Shown: positions 1 through 8,052 of the stretch, piece after piece
Numbering within the stretch: position 1 is the first letter of the stretch
How the letters are laid out: each line of letters starts with the position of its first letter
Source: Streptomyces sp. CBMA29
Lineage (GTDB): Bacteria; Actinomycetota; Actinomycetes; Streptomycetales; Streptomycetaceae
Length of the DNA stretch: 64,000 nucleotides
Assembly (NCBI RefSeq): GCF_014596445.1
Contig: NZ_MECL01000196.1
Span: 56,333 to 120,332 of the forward strand
Direction: 5' to 3'
Translations under genes and position numbers: made by a program
The notes under the pieces: generated by a model
Seen by the model: the letters and a program-made list of their open reading frames with translations, nothing else
Told to the model about the DNA's origin: nothing
Database searches by the model: none

Positions 1-1918
1 TGACCCGCTTCATCTTCTGGGAGTGCTTGGGGTCACCCATCCACACGGCCGCCGCCATGTTCGGCGTGTAGCCGGCGAACCAGGCCGCCCACCGGTCGTC
101 GGTCGTACCGGTCTTACCGGCGGTGTCCCGGCCGTCGTCCAGGTTGGCCGCCTCGCCCGTACCGTCGTCGACGACGCCCTTGAGCATCGTGTTGATGGTG
201 TCGGCGGTGTTCTGCGACATGGCCTGCGAGCAGAGCGACTTGGGCACCGTCAGCTTCTTGCCGCCCGCCGCCGTCACGGACGCGATGGCGATCGGCGTGC
301 AGTAGACGCCGCGGTTGGCGAAGGCGGCGTACGCGGCGGCCACGTTGAGCGGCGACACCTCGTTGGTGCCGAGGGTGAGCGAGGCGATCTGGTTCAGCGG
401 CTTGCCGTCGGCGCGGTTGAGGCCGAGCTTGGTCGCCATGTTGACGATCGGGCAGAGCCCGATCTGGCTCTCGAGCTGGAGGAAGTAGGTGTTGATCGAC
501 TTCTTCAGCGCCTCGGGCATCTGGTACGGGCCGACCTCGGACGGGTCCTCGTTGCCCGTCTCGTCGGTGCCGTGGATGGTGCTGTTGTCGCAGGTCGTGA
601 CGTCGGGGTACGTCATCTTGTTCGGCGACGCCTCCGACTGGTCCGGCTTGTAGCCCGCTTCGAGCGCGGCGGCGGCCGTGATCGGCTTGAACGTCGAGCC
701 GTTCTGGAAGCCCTGGCCGCCGCCCATGTTGGCATTGACCGAGAAGTTGATCTGCGTCTCGTTCTTGCCGAAGCCGTACGGCTTGCTCTGGCCCATCGCG
801 ACGATCTTGCCGGTGCCGGGCTCCACCAGGGTGACGGCGGCGGCGATGGCGTCGCTCTTGTAGACGTGCTTGCTGATGCCGTCCAGCACACCCGCCTGCG
901 CCTTGGGGTCGAGCGTGGTCTTGATGGTCAGACCGCCGGTGTCCCAGGTCTTGGCGCGCTCCTCCTTCGTCTTGCCGAAGGCGGCGTTGGTGAGGAAGGT
1001 GTTGCGCACGTAGTCGCAGAAGAAGCCCGCGCCGTTGACGGCGGTGATGCAGCCGTTCTTCGGCGAGCTGACCTTCAGGCCGAGCGGCGCCTTCTGCGCG
1101 GTGGCGGACTGCTCGGGGGTGATGTCCTTGAGCTGCGCCATGCGCGCCAGCACCGTATTGCGACGCTTGAGGGCTTCCTGCTCGTCGTTGATCGGGTCGT
1201 AGCGGCTCGGCGACTGGACCAGGCCCGCCAGCAGCGCGGCCTCGGTGAGCGACAGGTTCTTGGCGTGCTTGCTGAAGTACCGCTGCGAGGCGGCCTCGAC
1301 GCCGTACGCCTGCTCGCCGAAGAAGGTGATGTTGAGGTAGTTCTCCAGGATCTTCTTCTTGCCCAGTTCCTTCTCGACCTGGATCGCGTACTTCATTTCC
1401 TTGATCTTGCGGCCGATCGTCTGCTGGGTGGCGAGGGCGACCTTGTTGGGGTCGTCGCCCGCCTCCTCCACGAAGACGTTCTTCACGTACTGCTGCGTCA
1501 GGGTCGAGGCGCCCTGGGTGCCGCCCTCCGACGCGTTGTTGCTGAGCGCGCGCAGGATGCCCTTGGGGTCGAGCGCGCCGTGCTCGAAGAAGCGCGAGTC
1601 CTCGATGGCGACGATGGCGCTGAGGACGTTGGGGTTCATGTCCTCGATCGGGACGACGGTGCGGTCGCGCGAGTAGACCGTGGCGATCAGGCCGCCGTGC
1701 GCGTCCAGGATCTTCGACGCCTGGCTGAGCGGCGGGGTCTTCAGCTCGCCCGGCAGGTCGTCGAAGCCGGCCGCGGTGCCCTTGGCCGACAGGCCGAGCG
1801 CGCCCACGGCGGGCAGCGCGATGCCCGCGAGGACCACGCCGGAGAGCACGCTGACGCCGAGGAACTTGGCGGCCTGCTGGGCTGTGCTCAGCCCCCCGCC
1901 CGATCGCTTGTGTGCCAT
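1..1918 (-). CDS. Class A penicillin-binding protein (transglycosylase/transpeptidase), 3' end outside the window
   Basis: Bifunctional peptidoglycan synthase of the outer membrane face; it polymerises lipid II and cross-links the stem peptides. The reading frame starts at an ATG whose complement ends at 1918 and stays open to the window edge, giving 639 visible residues. An N-terminal hydrophobic anchor (about residues 18-42) is followed by a glycosyltransferase 51 domain with the EDSRFFEH motif near residue 90. The transpeptidase domain follows: SxxK (STFK, catalytic Ser about 408), an SxN triad element (SIN) and KTGT near residue 602. The stop codon and C-terminal tail lie beyond position 1. 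It is divergent from wblA across about 400 bp. From memory, the same neighbour pair exists in S. coelicolor (SCO3580/SCO3579). Family call is firm; the exact paralogue is not determined. Confidence 0.93.
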   Translation of the reverse strand, partial: MAHKRSGGGLSTAQQAAKFLGVSVLSGVVLAGIALPAVGALGLSAKGTAAGFDDLPGELKTPPLSQASKILDAHGGLIATVYSRDRTVVPIEDMNPNVLSAIVAIEDSRFFEHGALDPKGILRALSNNASEGGTQGASTLTQQYVKNVFVEEAGDDPNKVALATQQTIGRKIKEMKYAIQVEKELGKKKILENYLNITFFGEQAYGVEAASQRYFSKHAKNLSLTEAALLAGLVQSPSRYDPINDEQEALKRRNTVLARMAQLKDITPEQSATAQKAPLGLKVSSPKNGCITAVNGAGFFCDYVRNTFLTNAAFGKTKEERAKTWDTGGLTIKTTLDPKAQAGVLDGISKHVYKSDAIAAAVTLVEPGTGKIVAMGQSKPYGFGKNETQINFSVNANMGGGQGFQNGSTFKPITAAAALEAGYKPDQSEASPNKMTYPDVTTCDNSTIHGTDETGNEDPSEVGPYQMPEALKKSINTYFLQLESQIGLCPIVNMATKLGLNRADGKPLNQIASLTLGTNEVSPLNVAAAYAAFANRGVYCTPIAIASVTAAGGKKLTVPKSLCSQAMSQNTADTINTMLKGVVDDGTGEAANLDDGRDTAGKTGTTDDRWAAWFAGYTPNMAAAVWMGDPKHSQKMKRV

Positions 1919-2315
1919 GGAGGCAGCCTACGTTGCGATTCCCCGGACGTGCGCCCAACTGTTCGCCTACTCTGTAACGGACAGGGCGCGATCGTCGGGC
2001 GCGTTCCTGCCTTCCTTCGTCACTCTTGTGAGTGATGAGAACTGCCCGAATTTCGGCATATGCCGAGGGACTTGTCCCTTATGGCGAGACGATGTGTGCT
2101 ACTTCGCCTCTTAAGTCCGATATTGGTGCCGCATAAGCCCGCCTCACTCCGTTGGGTGATCTCCCGCGCACGCATAGTCCGTTCGGGCCATGCAAGATTG
2201 GGCCGGAAAGGGCTGTTGCGCCGCGCCTACCTTCCGTAACGTCCTCAACTGGCGACGGTGAATATGCCGTTTGCCGCCGTGGGGGAGCCTCGATTCGGGA
2301 GAGGACGGCGCCAGC
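1919..2315. promoter_or_regulatory. Divergent intergenic region between the PBP gene and wblA
   Basis: Nearly 400 bp without a coding frame separate two divergent genes. Visible structure: a perfect 12-bp palindrome CGGCATATGCCG at 2054-2065, followed at once by AGGGAC-TT-GTCCCT (2066-2079). The stretch is less GC-rich than its surroundings. A purine-rich ribosome binding site (GAGAGGA, about 2299-2306) precedes the wblA ATG. The palindromes are candidate operators or hairpins; the binding protein is unknown. Confidence 0.5.
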
Positions 2316-2648
2316 ATGAGTAGCTGGGTAACCGACTGGAGCACGCAAGCGGCGTGCAGGACCACAGATCCGGACGAGCTGTTCGTCCAGGGCGCGGCTC
2401 AGAACAGGGCCAAGGCGGTGTGCACCGGCTGCCCGGTGCGGACCGAGTGCCTGGCGGACGCGCTCGACAACCGGGTGGAGTTCGGCGTGTGGGGGGGTAT
2501 GACCGAGCGTGAACGCCGTGCGCTGCTGCGACGCCGCCCCATGGTGACCTCGTGGCGCAGACTGCTGGAGACGGCACGCACCGAGTACGAGCGCAGCACC
2601 GGCCTCATCCCGCTCGACGACGAGGACGACTACGCCGCCGCGGGCTGA
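2316..2648 (+). CDS. wblA: WhiB-family iron-sulfur regulator WblA
   Basis: Small Fe-S transcription factor. WblA is known as a pleiotropic regulator that promotes sporulation and represses antibiotic production in streptomycetes. The 110-residue product has the four cluster-binding cysteines at C14, C36, C39 and C45 (spacing C-x21-C-x2-C-x5-C). It then has the family turn motif GVWGGMTERERR and a basic segment with RRRP for DNA binding. The ATG at 2316 is chosen over an upstream in-frame ATG at 2271 because GAGAGGA precedes it and homologues begin MSSWVTDW. The assignment as WblA rather than another Wbl rests on the flanking PBP and paired ArsA-like ATPase genes, the arrangement I recall around S. 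coelicolor SCO3579. A monocistronic unit is likely, since the next genes are convergent. Confidence 0.92.
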   Translation: MSSWVTDWSTQAACRTTDPDELFVQGAAQNRAKAVCTGCPVRTECLADALDNRVEFGVWGGMTERERRALLRRRPMVTSWRRLLETARTEYERSTGLIPLDDEDDYAAAG

Positions 2649-2719
2649 CGACCGGTCGGAACCGCACCCTGACGTACGTGGCCCGGCCCCGCGTCACCGC
2701 GCGGTCCGACCTCGCACCA

Positions 2720-4051
2720 CTACGCGGCCGCGGGCCGACCGTCCGCCAACTGCTCGCCGATCGCCCGCAACCCGGTCAGATCGTGTACGTCACCGGGCAG
2801 CGCTGTCACGTCCACCATGGGGACCTCCGGGTGGACGGACACAAAGCGGTCGCGCGTGCGTCGTTCACGCGCGACCACCTGCATGCGTTCGGCATGGAGG
2901 CGTAGCAATCCGGCGGCCAGCCGTTCGGTACCGGCCGCGGTCGCTGTGCTGGACGTGCTCGCAGTGCTCGACGTCCCTGAGCCGCTGGCGCTCGAACTGC
3001 CGGCGCTTGAACTGCCAGCGGTGCTTGCTGAACTGGATGCGGAGGCCCGCTGGGAGTCAGCCTTCCCGGCCGGATGATCCACAATGCCGCCGTCCGCAAG
3101 ATTTTCTTCCAGCGCCTCCTCCAGGGCCTCGGCGGCGGCCAGTGCCCGCTCCGCGGTGAGGTGCGCGGCGCCGCTGCCGTGGACGCGGTTGAGTACGAGA
3201 CCGGCGAGCGGCATGTCCTCGGCCGCCAGGCGCTCCACGAAGTAGGCCGCCTCCCGAAGGGCGTCCCGCTCCGGGGCGGCGACCACCAGGAAGGCCGTGC
3301 CCGGCGCCTGGAGCAGCCGGTACGTGGCGTCGGCGCGGGTCCTGAAGCCGCCGAACATGGTGTCCATGGCGGCCACGAAGGTCTGCACGTCGCGCAGCAG
3401 CCCGGCGCCCATCACCTTGCTGAGGGTGCCGGTCATCATCGACATCCCGATGTTGAGGAATTTCACTCCGGCCCGGCCGCCGACCTTGGCAGGCGCCATC
3501 AGCAGCTTGATGAACTTGCCGTCGAGGAAGGAGCCGAGCCGCTTGGGCGCGTCCAGGAAGTCCAGCGCGCTGCGGCTCGGCGGGGTGTCGACGATGATCA
3601 GGTCCCAGGCGTCCTGGGCCCTGAGCTGGCCCAGCTTCTCCATCGCCATGTACTCCTGCGTGCCCGCGAAACCGGCCGACAGGGACTGGTAGAAGGGGTT
3701 CTCCAGGATCGCGCGGGCCCGCTCCTGATCGGAGTGCTGGACCACGACCTCGTCGAAGGTCCGCTTCATGTCCAGCATCATCGCGTGCAGCGAACCGCCG
3801 GCGGACCGATCAATTCCGGCCACCTCGCGCGGGGTGTTGTCCAGTTCGGTCAGGCCCATGGACTGGGCCAGCCGCCGCGCCGGGTCGATCGTGAGTACGA
3901 CGGCCGTACGGCCGCGCTCGGCGGCGCGTACGCCCAGGGACGCGGCGGTCGTCGTCTTGCCGACACCGCCGGAACCGCAGCACACGATGATCCGCGTCTT
4001 GGGGTCGTCGAGCAGCGGGTCGATCTCCAGCACGGGGCTCTCCAGGCTCAT
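2720..4051 (-). CDS. ArsA/GET3-like P-loop ATPase (second gene of a tandem pair)
   Basis: Deviant-Walker ATPase of the ArsA/GET3/MinD class, 443 residues. The A-loop GSGGVGKTTT lies near residues 26-35, with a nucleotide-switch DTPP motif (IVDTPPSRSALDF) further on. No metal-binding cysteine triad of true arsenite pumps is evident, and no arsenic genes are nearby, so an arsenite role is not supported. It lies 3 bp downstream of a related ATPase on the same strand; the two probably form a complex, as paired actinobacterial ArsA homologues are thought to do. Oddity: residues about 330-372 are an almost pure Ser/Ala/Gly/Thr stretch inserted in the distal part of the domain. In vivo substrate unknown. 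Confidence 0.88.
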   Translation of the reverse strand: MSLESPVLEIDPLLDDPKTRIIVCCGSGGVGKTTTAASLGVRAAERGRTAVVLTIDPARRLAQSMGLTELDNTPREVAGIDRSAGGSLHAMMLDMKRTFDEVVVQHSDQERARAILENPFYQSLSAGFAGTQEYMAMEKLGQLRAQDAWDLIIVDTPPSRSALDFLDAPKRLGSFLDGKFIKLLMAPAKVGGRAGVKFLNIGMSMMTGTLSKVMGAGLLRDVQTFVAAMDTMFGGFRTRADATYRLLQAPGTAFLVVAAPERDALREAAYFVERLAAEDMPLAGLVLNRVHGSGAAHLTAERALAAAEALEEALEENLADGGIVDHPAGKADSQRASASSSASTAGSSSAGSSSASGSGTSSTASTSSTATAAGTERLAAGLLRLHAERMQVVARERRTRDRFVSVHPEVPMVDVTALPGDVHDLTGLRAIGEQLADGRPAAA

Positions 4052-4054
4052 GGG

Positions 4055-5290
4055 TCAGACCTCGTCTCCGGTGTCGGCGTCTTCGTCCGGGTGAGCGTCG
4101 GCGTCCGCCGCGGCACGATCGGCGTCCGGGCCGTCGCCCTCGGCGTCCGCCGCGGTGCCACCGGCGTCCGGGCCGTCAACGTCGGCGTCATCGGTGTCTT
4201 CGTCCGGGTGAGCGGCGGATTTCCCGCGGGCGCCGTCCTTGGCGAAGGCGCCGCCGAAGCCCGGCACGGCCTGCTTGCGCAGGCTGTCGGCCAGCCGGTA
4301 GAGCCCGCCGAGGTCGACGCCCTCGCCGATCAGCTCCAACTCCCGTACGGGAAGGCCGAGTCCGCCGATCTCGGCGCGCTGCTCGCGCTCCAGGACCACC
4401 CGCTCGGCGTGCTCGTACGCCTGGGTGAGCAGCGGGTCGACCAGCCGCTCGGCGACTCCGCCGCGCCGGGCTCCGCCGAGCCCGGCCTGGGACAGGGCCT
4501 TGGCGACGGCCGTACGCCGTTTGCCGACGCCGCCGCCGCTGCCGCCCGCCGGGAGGTCGGTGACCTGGGCGAGGGCCGCGTCCTCCAGGAGCACGGGGCG
4601 CACCATGTTGACGATGACGGCGCCCACCGGCAGCCCGGCGGAGCGCAGTTCCGCGACGCCGTCCATCGTCTCCTGGACCGGCATCTCCTCCAGGAGCGTC
4701 ACCAGGTGGACGGCGGTCTGCGGGGACTTCATCACGCGCATCACGGTCTGCGCCTGGTTGTGTATGGGGCCCATCCTGGCCAGCCCGGCGACCTCGTCGT
4801 TGACGTTGAGGAAGCGGGTGATCCGTCCGGTGGGCGGGGCGTCGAGCACCACCGCGTCGTACACCGGCCAGCCCGCCTTGTCCTTGCGGCGGACGGCCTC
4901 GCACACCTTGCCGGTCAGCAGCACGTCCCGCAGCCCGGGGGCGACGGTGGTGGCGAAGTCGATCGCGCCGAGCTTCTTGAGCGCGCGCCCGGCGCGGCCG
5001 AGCTTGTAGAACATGTCCAGGTAGTCCAGCATCGCCAGCTCGGCGTCGATGGCCAGCGCGTGCACCTCGCCGCCGCCGGGTGCGGAAGCGATTTTCCGCT
5101 CCTGGTACGGCAGCGCCTCGGTCTCGAAGAGCTGGGCGATGCCCTGCCGCTCCTCCACCTCGACCAGCAGCACACGCCGTCCCTCGGACGCGAGCGCGAG
5201 GGACAGCGCGGCGGCGACCGTGGTCTTTCCCGTGCCGCCCTTGCCCGTCACGATGTGGAGCCTGACGGCGGAAGACTGTTGAGGGCTCAC
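4055..5290 (-). CDS. ArsA/GET3-like P-loop ATPase (first gene of a tandem pair)
   Basis: Second member of the paired ArsA-like ATPases, 411 residues, GTG start at 5290. The deviant P-loop GKGGTGKTT is at residues 16-24 with a LDAPPTGR switch motif near residue 150. The last 50 or so residues are a highly acidic Asp/Ala/Pro tail with repeated DGPDA/DADAHPDED units, probably disordered. The gene precedes its partner by 3 bp, so the two are almost certainly cotranscribed. Their position beside wblA is conserved in Streptomyces as far as I recall (SCO3577/SCO3578). Function in the cell is not established; the family links to tail-anchored protein or metalloid handling are only by homology. Confidence 0.88.
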   Translation of the reverse strand: MSPQQSSAVRLHIVTGKGGTGKTTVAAALSLALASEGRRVLLVEVEERQGIAQLFETEALPYQERKIASAPGGGEVHALAIDAELAMLDYLDMFYKLGRAGRALKKLGAIDFATTVAPGLRDVLLTGKVCEAVRRKDKAGWPVYDAVVLDAPPTGRITRFLNVNDEVAGLARMGPIHNQAQTVMRVMKSPQTAVHLVTLLEEMPVQETMDGVAELRSAGLPVGAVIVNMVRPVLLEDAALAQVTDLPAGGSGGGVGKRRTAVAKALSQAGLGGARRGGVAERLVDPLLTQAYEHAERVVLEREQRAEIGGLGLPVRELELIGEGVDLGGLYRLADSLRKQAVPGFGGAFAKDGARGKSAAHPDEDTDDADVDGPDAGGTAADAEGDGPDADRAAADADAHPDEDADTGDEV

Positions 5291-5531
5291 CTTGCGAGCC
5301 TAACCACTGAAGGCACCACGTACTCGGGCGGCCGTCCGGTTGGGGTGACCGCGCGATGGCCGCCGGGTGTCGGTCCGGGGCGGCGGCGCGGAGCCGAAAC
5401 GGCGTCGAAAGGGCGTCGCGGCAGTTGTCCGGCGGCGGTCCGCGGGCGGTCCGGGGGCGGTCCGCGTACGCTCCCCGCCGGTCGGGGAGCGCTGTGCCGG
5501 ACGGCCGCCGGGGAGGCACTACAGTCGCCGT

Positions 5532-5693
5532 ATGGCGAAGAAGTGGGAATACGCGACCGTGCCGCTGCTCGTGCACGCGACGAAGCAGATCCTCGACACG
5601 TGGGGCGAGGACGGCTGGGAACTGGTGCAGGTCGTGCCGGGGATGAGCCCCGAGCAGCTCGTGGCGTACTTCAAGCGGGAGAAGGCGGCGTGA
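5532..5693 (+). CDS. Small DUF4177 protein
   Basis: Fifty-three-residue protein starting MAKKWEYATVPLL, with the DUF4177 pattern WEY...TWGEDGWELVQVVPG. Its function is unknown; the fold is predicted to be a small alpha/beta unit. An in-frame upstream GTG would add about 55 arginine-rich residues that look like read-through of non-coding GC-rich DNA, so the ATG at 5532 is preferred. Its stop overlaps the GTG of the following RidA gene by 4 bp (GTGA), implying translational coupling. The upstream 240 bp contains GGCGGTCCG-type repeats and no gene. Confidence 0.82.
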   Translation: MAKKWEYATVPLLVHATKQILDTWGEDGWELVQVVPGMSPEQLVAYFKREKAA

Positions 5694-6157
5694 GCGGCGC
5701 CGTCGACGCGCGGCTCGCGGAGCTGGGGCTGACGCTGCCGGACGTGGTCCCGCCGCTGGCGGCCTACCAGCCCGCGGTGATCTCCGGGCGGTACGTCTTC
5801 ACCTCGGGTCAGCTCCCCATGGTCGGGGGCAAGCTCGCGCTGACCGGCAAGGTCGGCGCCGAGGTCACCGCCGACGAGGCGAAGGACCTGGCCCGTACCT
5901 GCGCGCTCAACGCGCTGGCCGCCGTCCGTTCGGTCATCGGTGACCTCGACCGGATCGCCCGCGTGGTCAAGGTCGTCGGCTTCGTCGCCTCCGCCCCCGA
6001 CTTCACCGGCCAGCCCGGTGTGATCAACGGCGCCAGCGAACTGCTCGGCGAGGTCCTCGGTGACAAGGGCGTGCACGCGCGCAGCGCCGTCGGCGTGGCC
6101 GTCCTCCCGCTGGACGCCCCGGTCGAGGTCGAGGTCCAGGTCGAGCTGACGGACTGA
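5690..6157 (+). CDS. RidA/YjgF/YER057c-family enamine/imine deaminase
   Basis: RidA proteins hydrolyse reactive enamine/imine intermediates released by PLP enzymes. The 155-residue product has the family core VFTSGQLPMVGGKLALTGKV and the C-terminal HARSAVGVAVLPLDAPVEVEV segment, with the conserved R of the ARSAVG motif that binds the carboxylate. It belongs to the longer RidA subfamily that often starts with an LAELGLTLP helix. The GTG start lies in a 4-bp overlap with the DUF4177 stop. Direct catalytic activity of this copy is inferred from the family only. Confidence 0.9.
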   Translation: MSGAVDARLAELGLTLPDVVPPLAAYQPAVISGRYVFTSGQLPMVGGKLALTGKVGAEVTADEAKDLARTCALNALAAVRSVIGDLDRIARVVKVVGFVASAPDFTGQPGVINGASELLGEVLGDKGVHARSAVGVAVLPLDAPVEVEVQVELTD

Positions 6158-6217
6158 GTCCGCCGGTCCGCCGGTCCGCCGGTCCGCCGGTCCGGCGCCT
6201 GCGGGGGACGTCCCCGC
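6158..6217. repeat. 8-bp tandem repeat followed by a GC hairpin
   Basis: Immediately after the RidA stop, GTCCGCCG is repeated four times (about 6158-6191). A hairpin GCGGGG-GACGT-CCCCGC follows at 6201-6217. It could end the upstream transcript; there is no T tract. The Nudix gene begins about 50 bp later. Confidence 0.5.
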
Positions 6218-6265
6218 GGGCGGCGGCTCTCGAACATCGCGCCGGATGGACGTAGCATCCCGCCC

Positions 6266-7222
6266 ATGACCAGGACCGACGGACAGATGTTCCCCGCCTC
6301 GTGGCCGGACCGCATCCGGGCGCTGACGAGCGGGGAACTGGTCCCCGTCACGCCGCGGCGGGCGGCGACCGTACTGCTGCTGCGGGACACCGACGGCGGC
6401 GGACCCGCCGTCCACATGCTGCGCAGACGCGCCTCCATGGCTTTCGCCGGGGGCGCGTACGCGTATCCGGGCGGCGGCGTGGACCCGCGCGACGAGCGTC
6501 CCGTGGGGTGGGCGGGGCCGTCGCTGGAGGCGTGGGCGGCGGCGCTGGGGGCGACCGAGGCGGTCGCGCAGGCCGTGGTGTGCGCGGCGGTGCGGGAGAC
6601 CTTCGAGGAGTCGGGGGTGCTGCTCGCCGGGCCCGACCCCGAGACCGTCGTCGCCGACATCACCGGCGCGGACTGGGAGGCGGACCGGGCCGGACTGGCC
6701 GGTCACCACCTGTCCTTCGCCGACTTCCTGGCCCGCCGCGAACTCGTCCTGCGCTCCGACCTGCTCGGCCCCTGGGCGCGCTGGATCACCCCGGAGTTCG
6801 AGGAGCGCCGCTACGACACCTGGTTCTTCCTCGCCACCCTCCCGGCCGGGCAGCGCACCCGGGACGTGTCGGGCGAGGCGGACCACACCGTGTGGCTGCC
6901 GCCCGCCGAGGCCGTGGCGGGCTACGACCGCGGCGAGCTGAGCATGCTGCCGCCGACCGTCACCACGCTGCGCGACCTGCTGCCGTACGCCTCCGCCGCG
7001 GACGCGCTCACCGCCGCGGGTGGCCGGGACCTCACCCCGGTCCTGGCCCGCGCCGCCCTCGACGAGCACGGCGACGTCGTCCTGACCTGGCCGGGCCACG
7101 ACGAGTTCACCCGCTTCATCCCGGGCACGGCGGGCCCGCTGCCGGACGGGTCCGCCGCCCCCGACCCTGCCCCCGATCCCGACCCCGACCCCGATCCCGG
7201 CGCGGACGGAGCGGGCCGATGA
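6266..7222 (+). CDS. Nudix hydrolase family protein
   Basis: Predicted pyrophosphohydrolase of 318 residues. The Nudix box is split by an insertion, as in NUDT19/RNR-type and actinobacterial coenzyme-A-type members: a GGGVDP segment at residues 69-74 and, after about 35 residues, REtfEESGV (R110, E111, E114, E115) that binds the metal. A downstream PEFEERRYDTWFF segment is typical of the NUDT7/19-like group, so a CoA-ester or large nucleotide substrate is possible. The C-terminus is a low-complexity Asp-Pro tail (about residues 300-312). Its last bases overlap the start of the metallo-beta-lactamase-fold gene (ATGA), so the two are translationally coupled. Confidence 0.87.
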   Translation: MTRTDGQMFPASWPDRIRALTSGELVPVTPRRAATVLLLRDTDGGGPAVHMLRRRASMAFAGGAYAYPGGGVDPRDERPVGWAGPSLEAWAAALGATEAVAQAVVCAAVRETFEESGVLLAGPDPETVVADITGADWEADRAGLAGHHLSFADFLARRELVLRSDLLGPWARWITPEFEERRYDTWFFLATLPAGQRTRDVSGEADHTVWLPPAEAVAGYDRGELSMLPPTVTTLRDLLPYASAADALTAAGGRDLTPVLARAALDEHGDVVLTWPGHDEFTRFIPGTAGPLPDGSAAPDPAPDPDPDPDPGADGAGR

Positions 7223-8052
7223 CCGCCGCGAAGCTGCCCGGCGACCCGCAGGCCACCATCGGCGGCCGGGCCACCGCCCGCGCCTTGTGCGTGCTGGCGC
7301 CCAACCCCTCCGCGATGACCCTGGACGGCACCAACACCTGGATCGTGGCCGAACCCGACTCACCGCTGGCCGTCGTCATCGACCCCGGCCCGCTGGACGA
7401 GGGCCACCTCGCCCATGTGGTGGAGGTCGCCGAGCGGGCGGGCAAGCGCGTCGCCCTCACCCTGCTCACCCACGGCCACCCCGACCACGCGGAGGGCGCG
7501 GCCCGCTTCGCCGAGCTGACCGGCACCCGCGTACGGGCCCTGGACCCGGCGCTGCGGCTCGGCGACGAGGGGCTGGCCGCGGGCGACACCGTCACCACCG
7601 GCGGCCTGGAACTCCAGGTCGTCTCCACACCCGGCCACACCGCCGACTCGCTCTCCTTCCACCTCCCGGCCGACGGCGCCGTCCTCACCGGCGACACCGT
7701 GCTGGGCCGCGGCACCACCGTGGTCGCGCACCCCGACGGGCGGCTCGGCGACTACCTGGACTCGCTGCGGCGGCTCCAGGCCCTGACGGTCGACGGCGGG
7801 GTGGACACGGTGCTGCCCGGACACGGCCCGGTGCTCACCGACGCCCGCGGCGCCGTCGAGTACTACCTCGCCCACCGCGCGCACCGGCTCGCCCAGGTCG
7901 AGACCGCCGTCGAGTCGGGGCTGCGCGGCGCCGCCGACGTCGTCGCCCACGTCTACGCCGACGTCGACCGCTCCCTGTGGCCCGCCGCCGAACTCTCCGT
8001 CCGGGCCCAACTGGCCTACCTACGCGAACACGGACTCATCGATCTGCCATGA
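7219..8052 (+). CDS. Metallo-beta-lactamase-fold hydrolase (LACTB2-like)
   Basis: Zinc hydrolase of 277 residues, with the metal-binding motif THGHPDH at residues 84-90, STPGHT in the middle, GDT (second metal site) and a final LPGHGPV. The N-terminal NPSAMTLDGTNTW segment and the C-terminal helical domain (YYLAHRAHRLAQVE...) match the LACTB2/glyoxalase II-like subfamily, whose characterised members are nucleases or thioester hydrolases. It is coupled by ATGA overlaps to the Nudix gene before it and the P450 gene after it. The substrate is unknown. Confidence 0.9.
   Translation: MTAAKLPGDPQATIGGRATARALCVLAPNPSAMTLDGTNTWIVAEPDSPLAVVIDPGPLDEGHLAHVVEVAERAGKRVALTLLTHGHPDHAEGAARFAELTGTRVRALDPALRLGDEGLAAGDTVTTGGLELQVVSTPGHTADSLSFHLPADGAVLTGDTVLGRGTTVVAHPDGRLGDYLDSLRRLQALTVDGGVDTVLPGHGPVLTDARGAVEYYLAHRAHRLAQVETAVESGLRGAADVVAHVYADVDRSLWPAAELSVRAQLAYLREHGLIDLP

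Noticed and set aside
2720..5290. Arsenite efflux operon
   Set aside because: The two ATPases are ArsA-like, but no ArsB/Acr3, ArsR or ArsC is present, and the metal-binding cysteines are not evident.
3074..6157. Open frame of over 1000 codons on the plus strand across the ArsA-like genes
   Set aside because: It is the antisense shadow of two well-supported ATPase genes in GC-rich DNA. Its first 860 or so residues are Gly/Arg/Val/His-rich with no domain; only its 3' end coincides with the real RidA gene.
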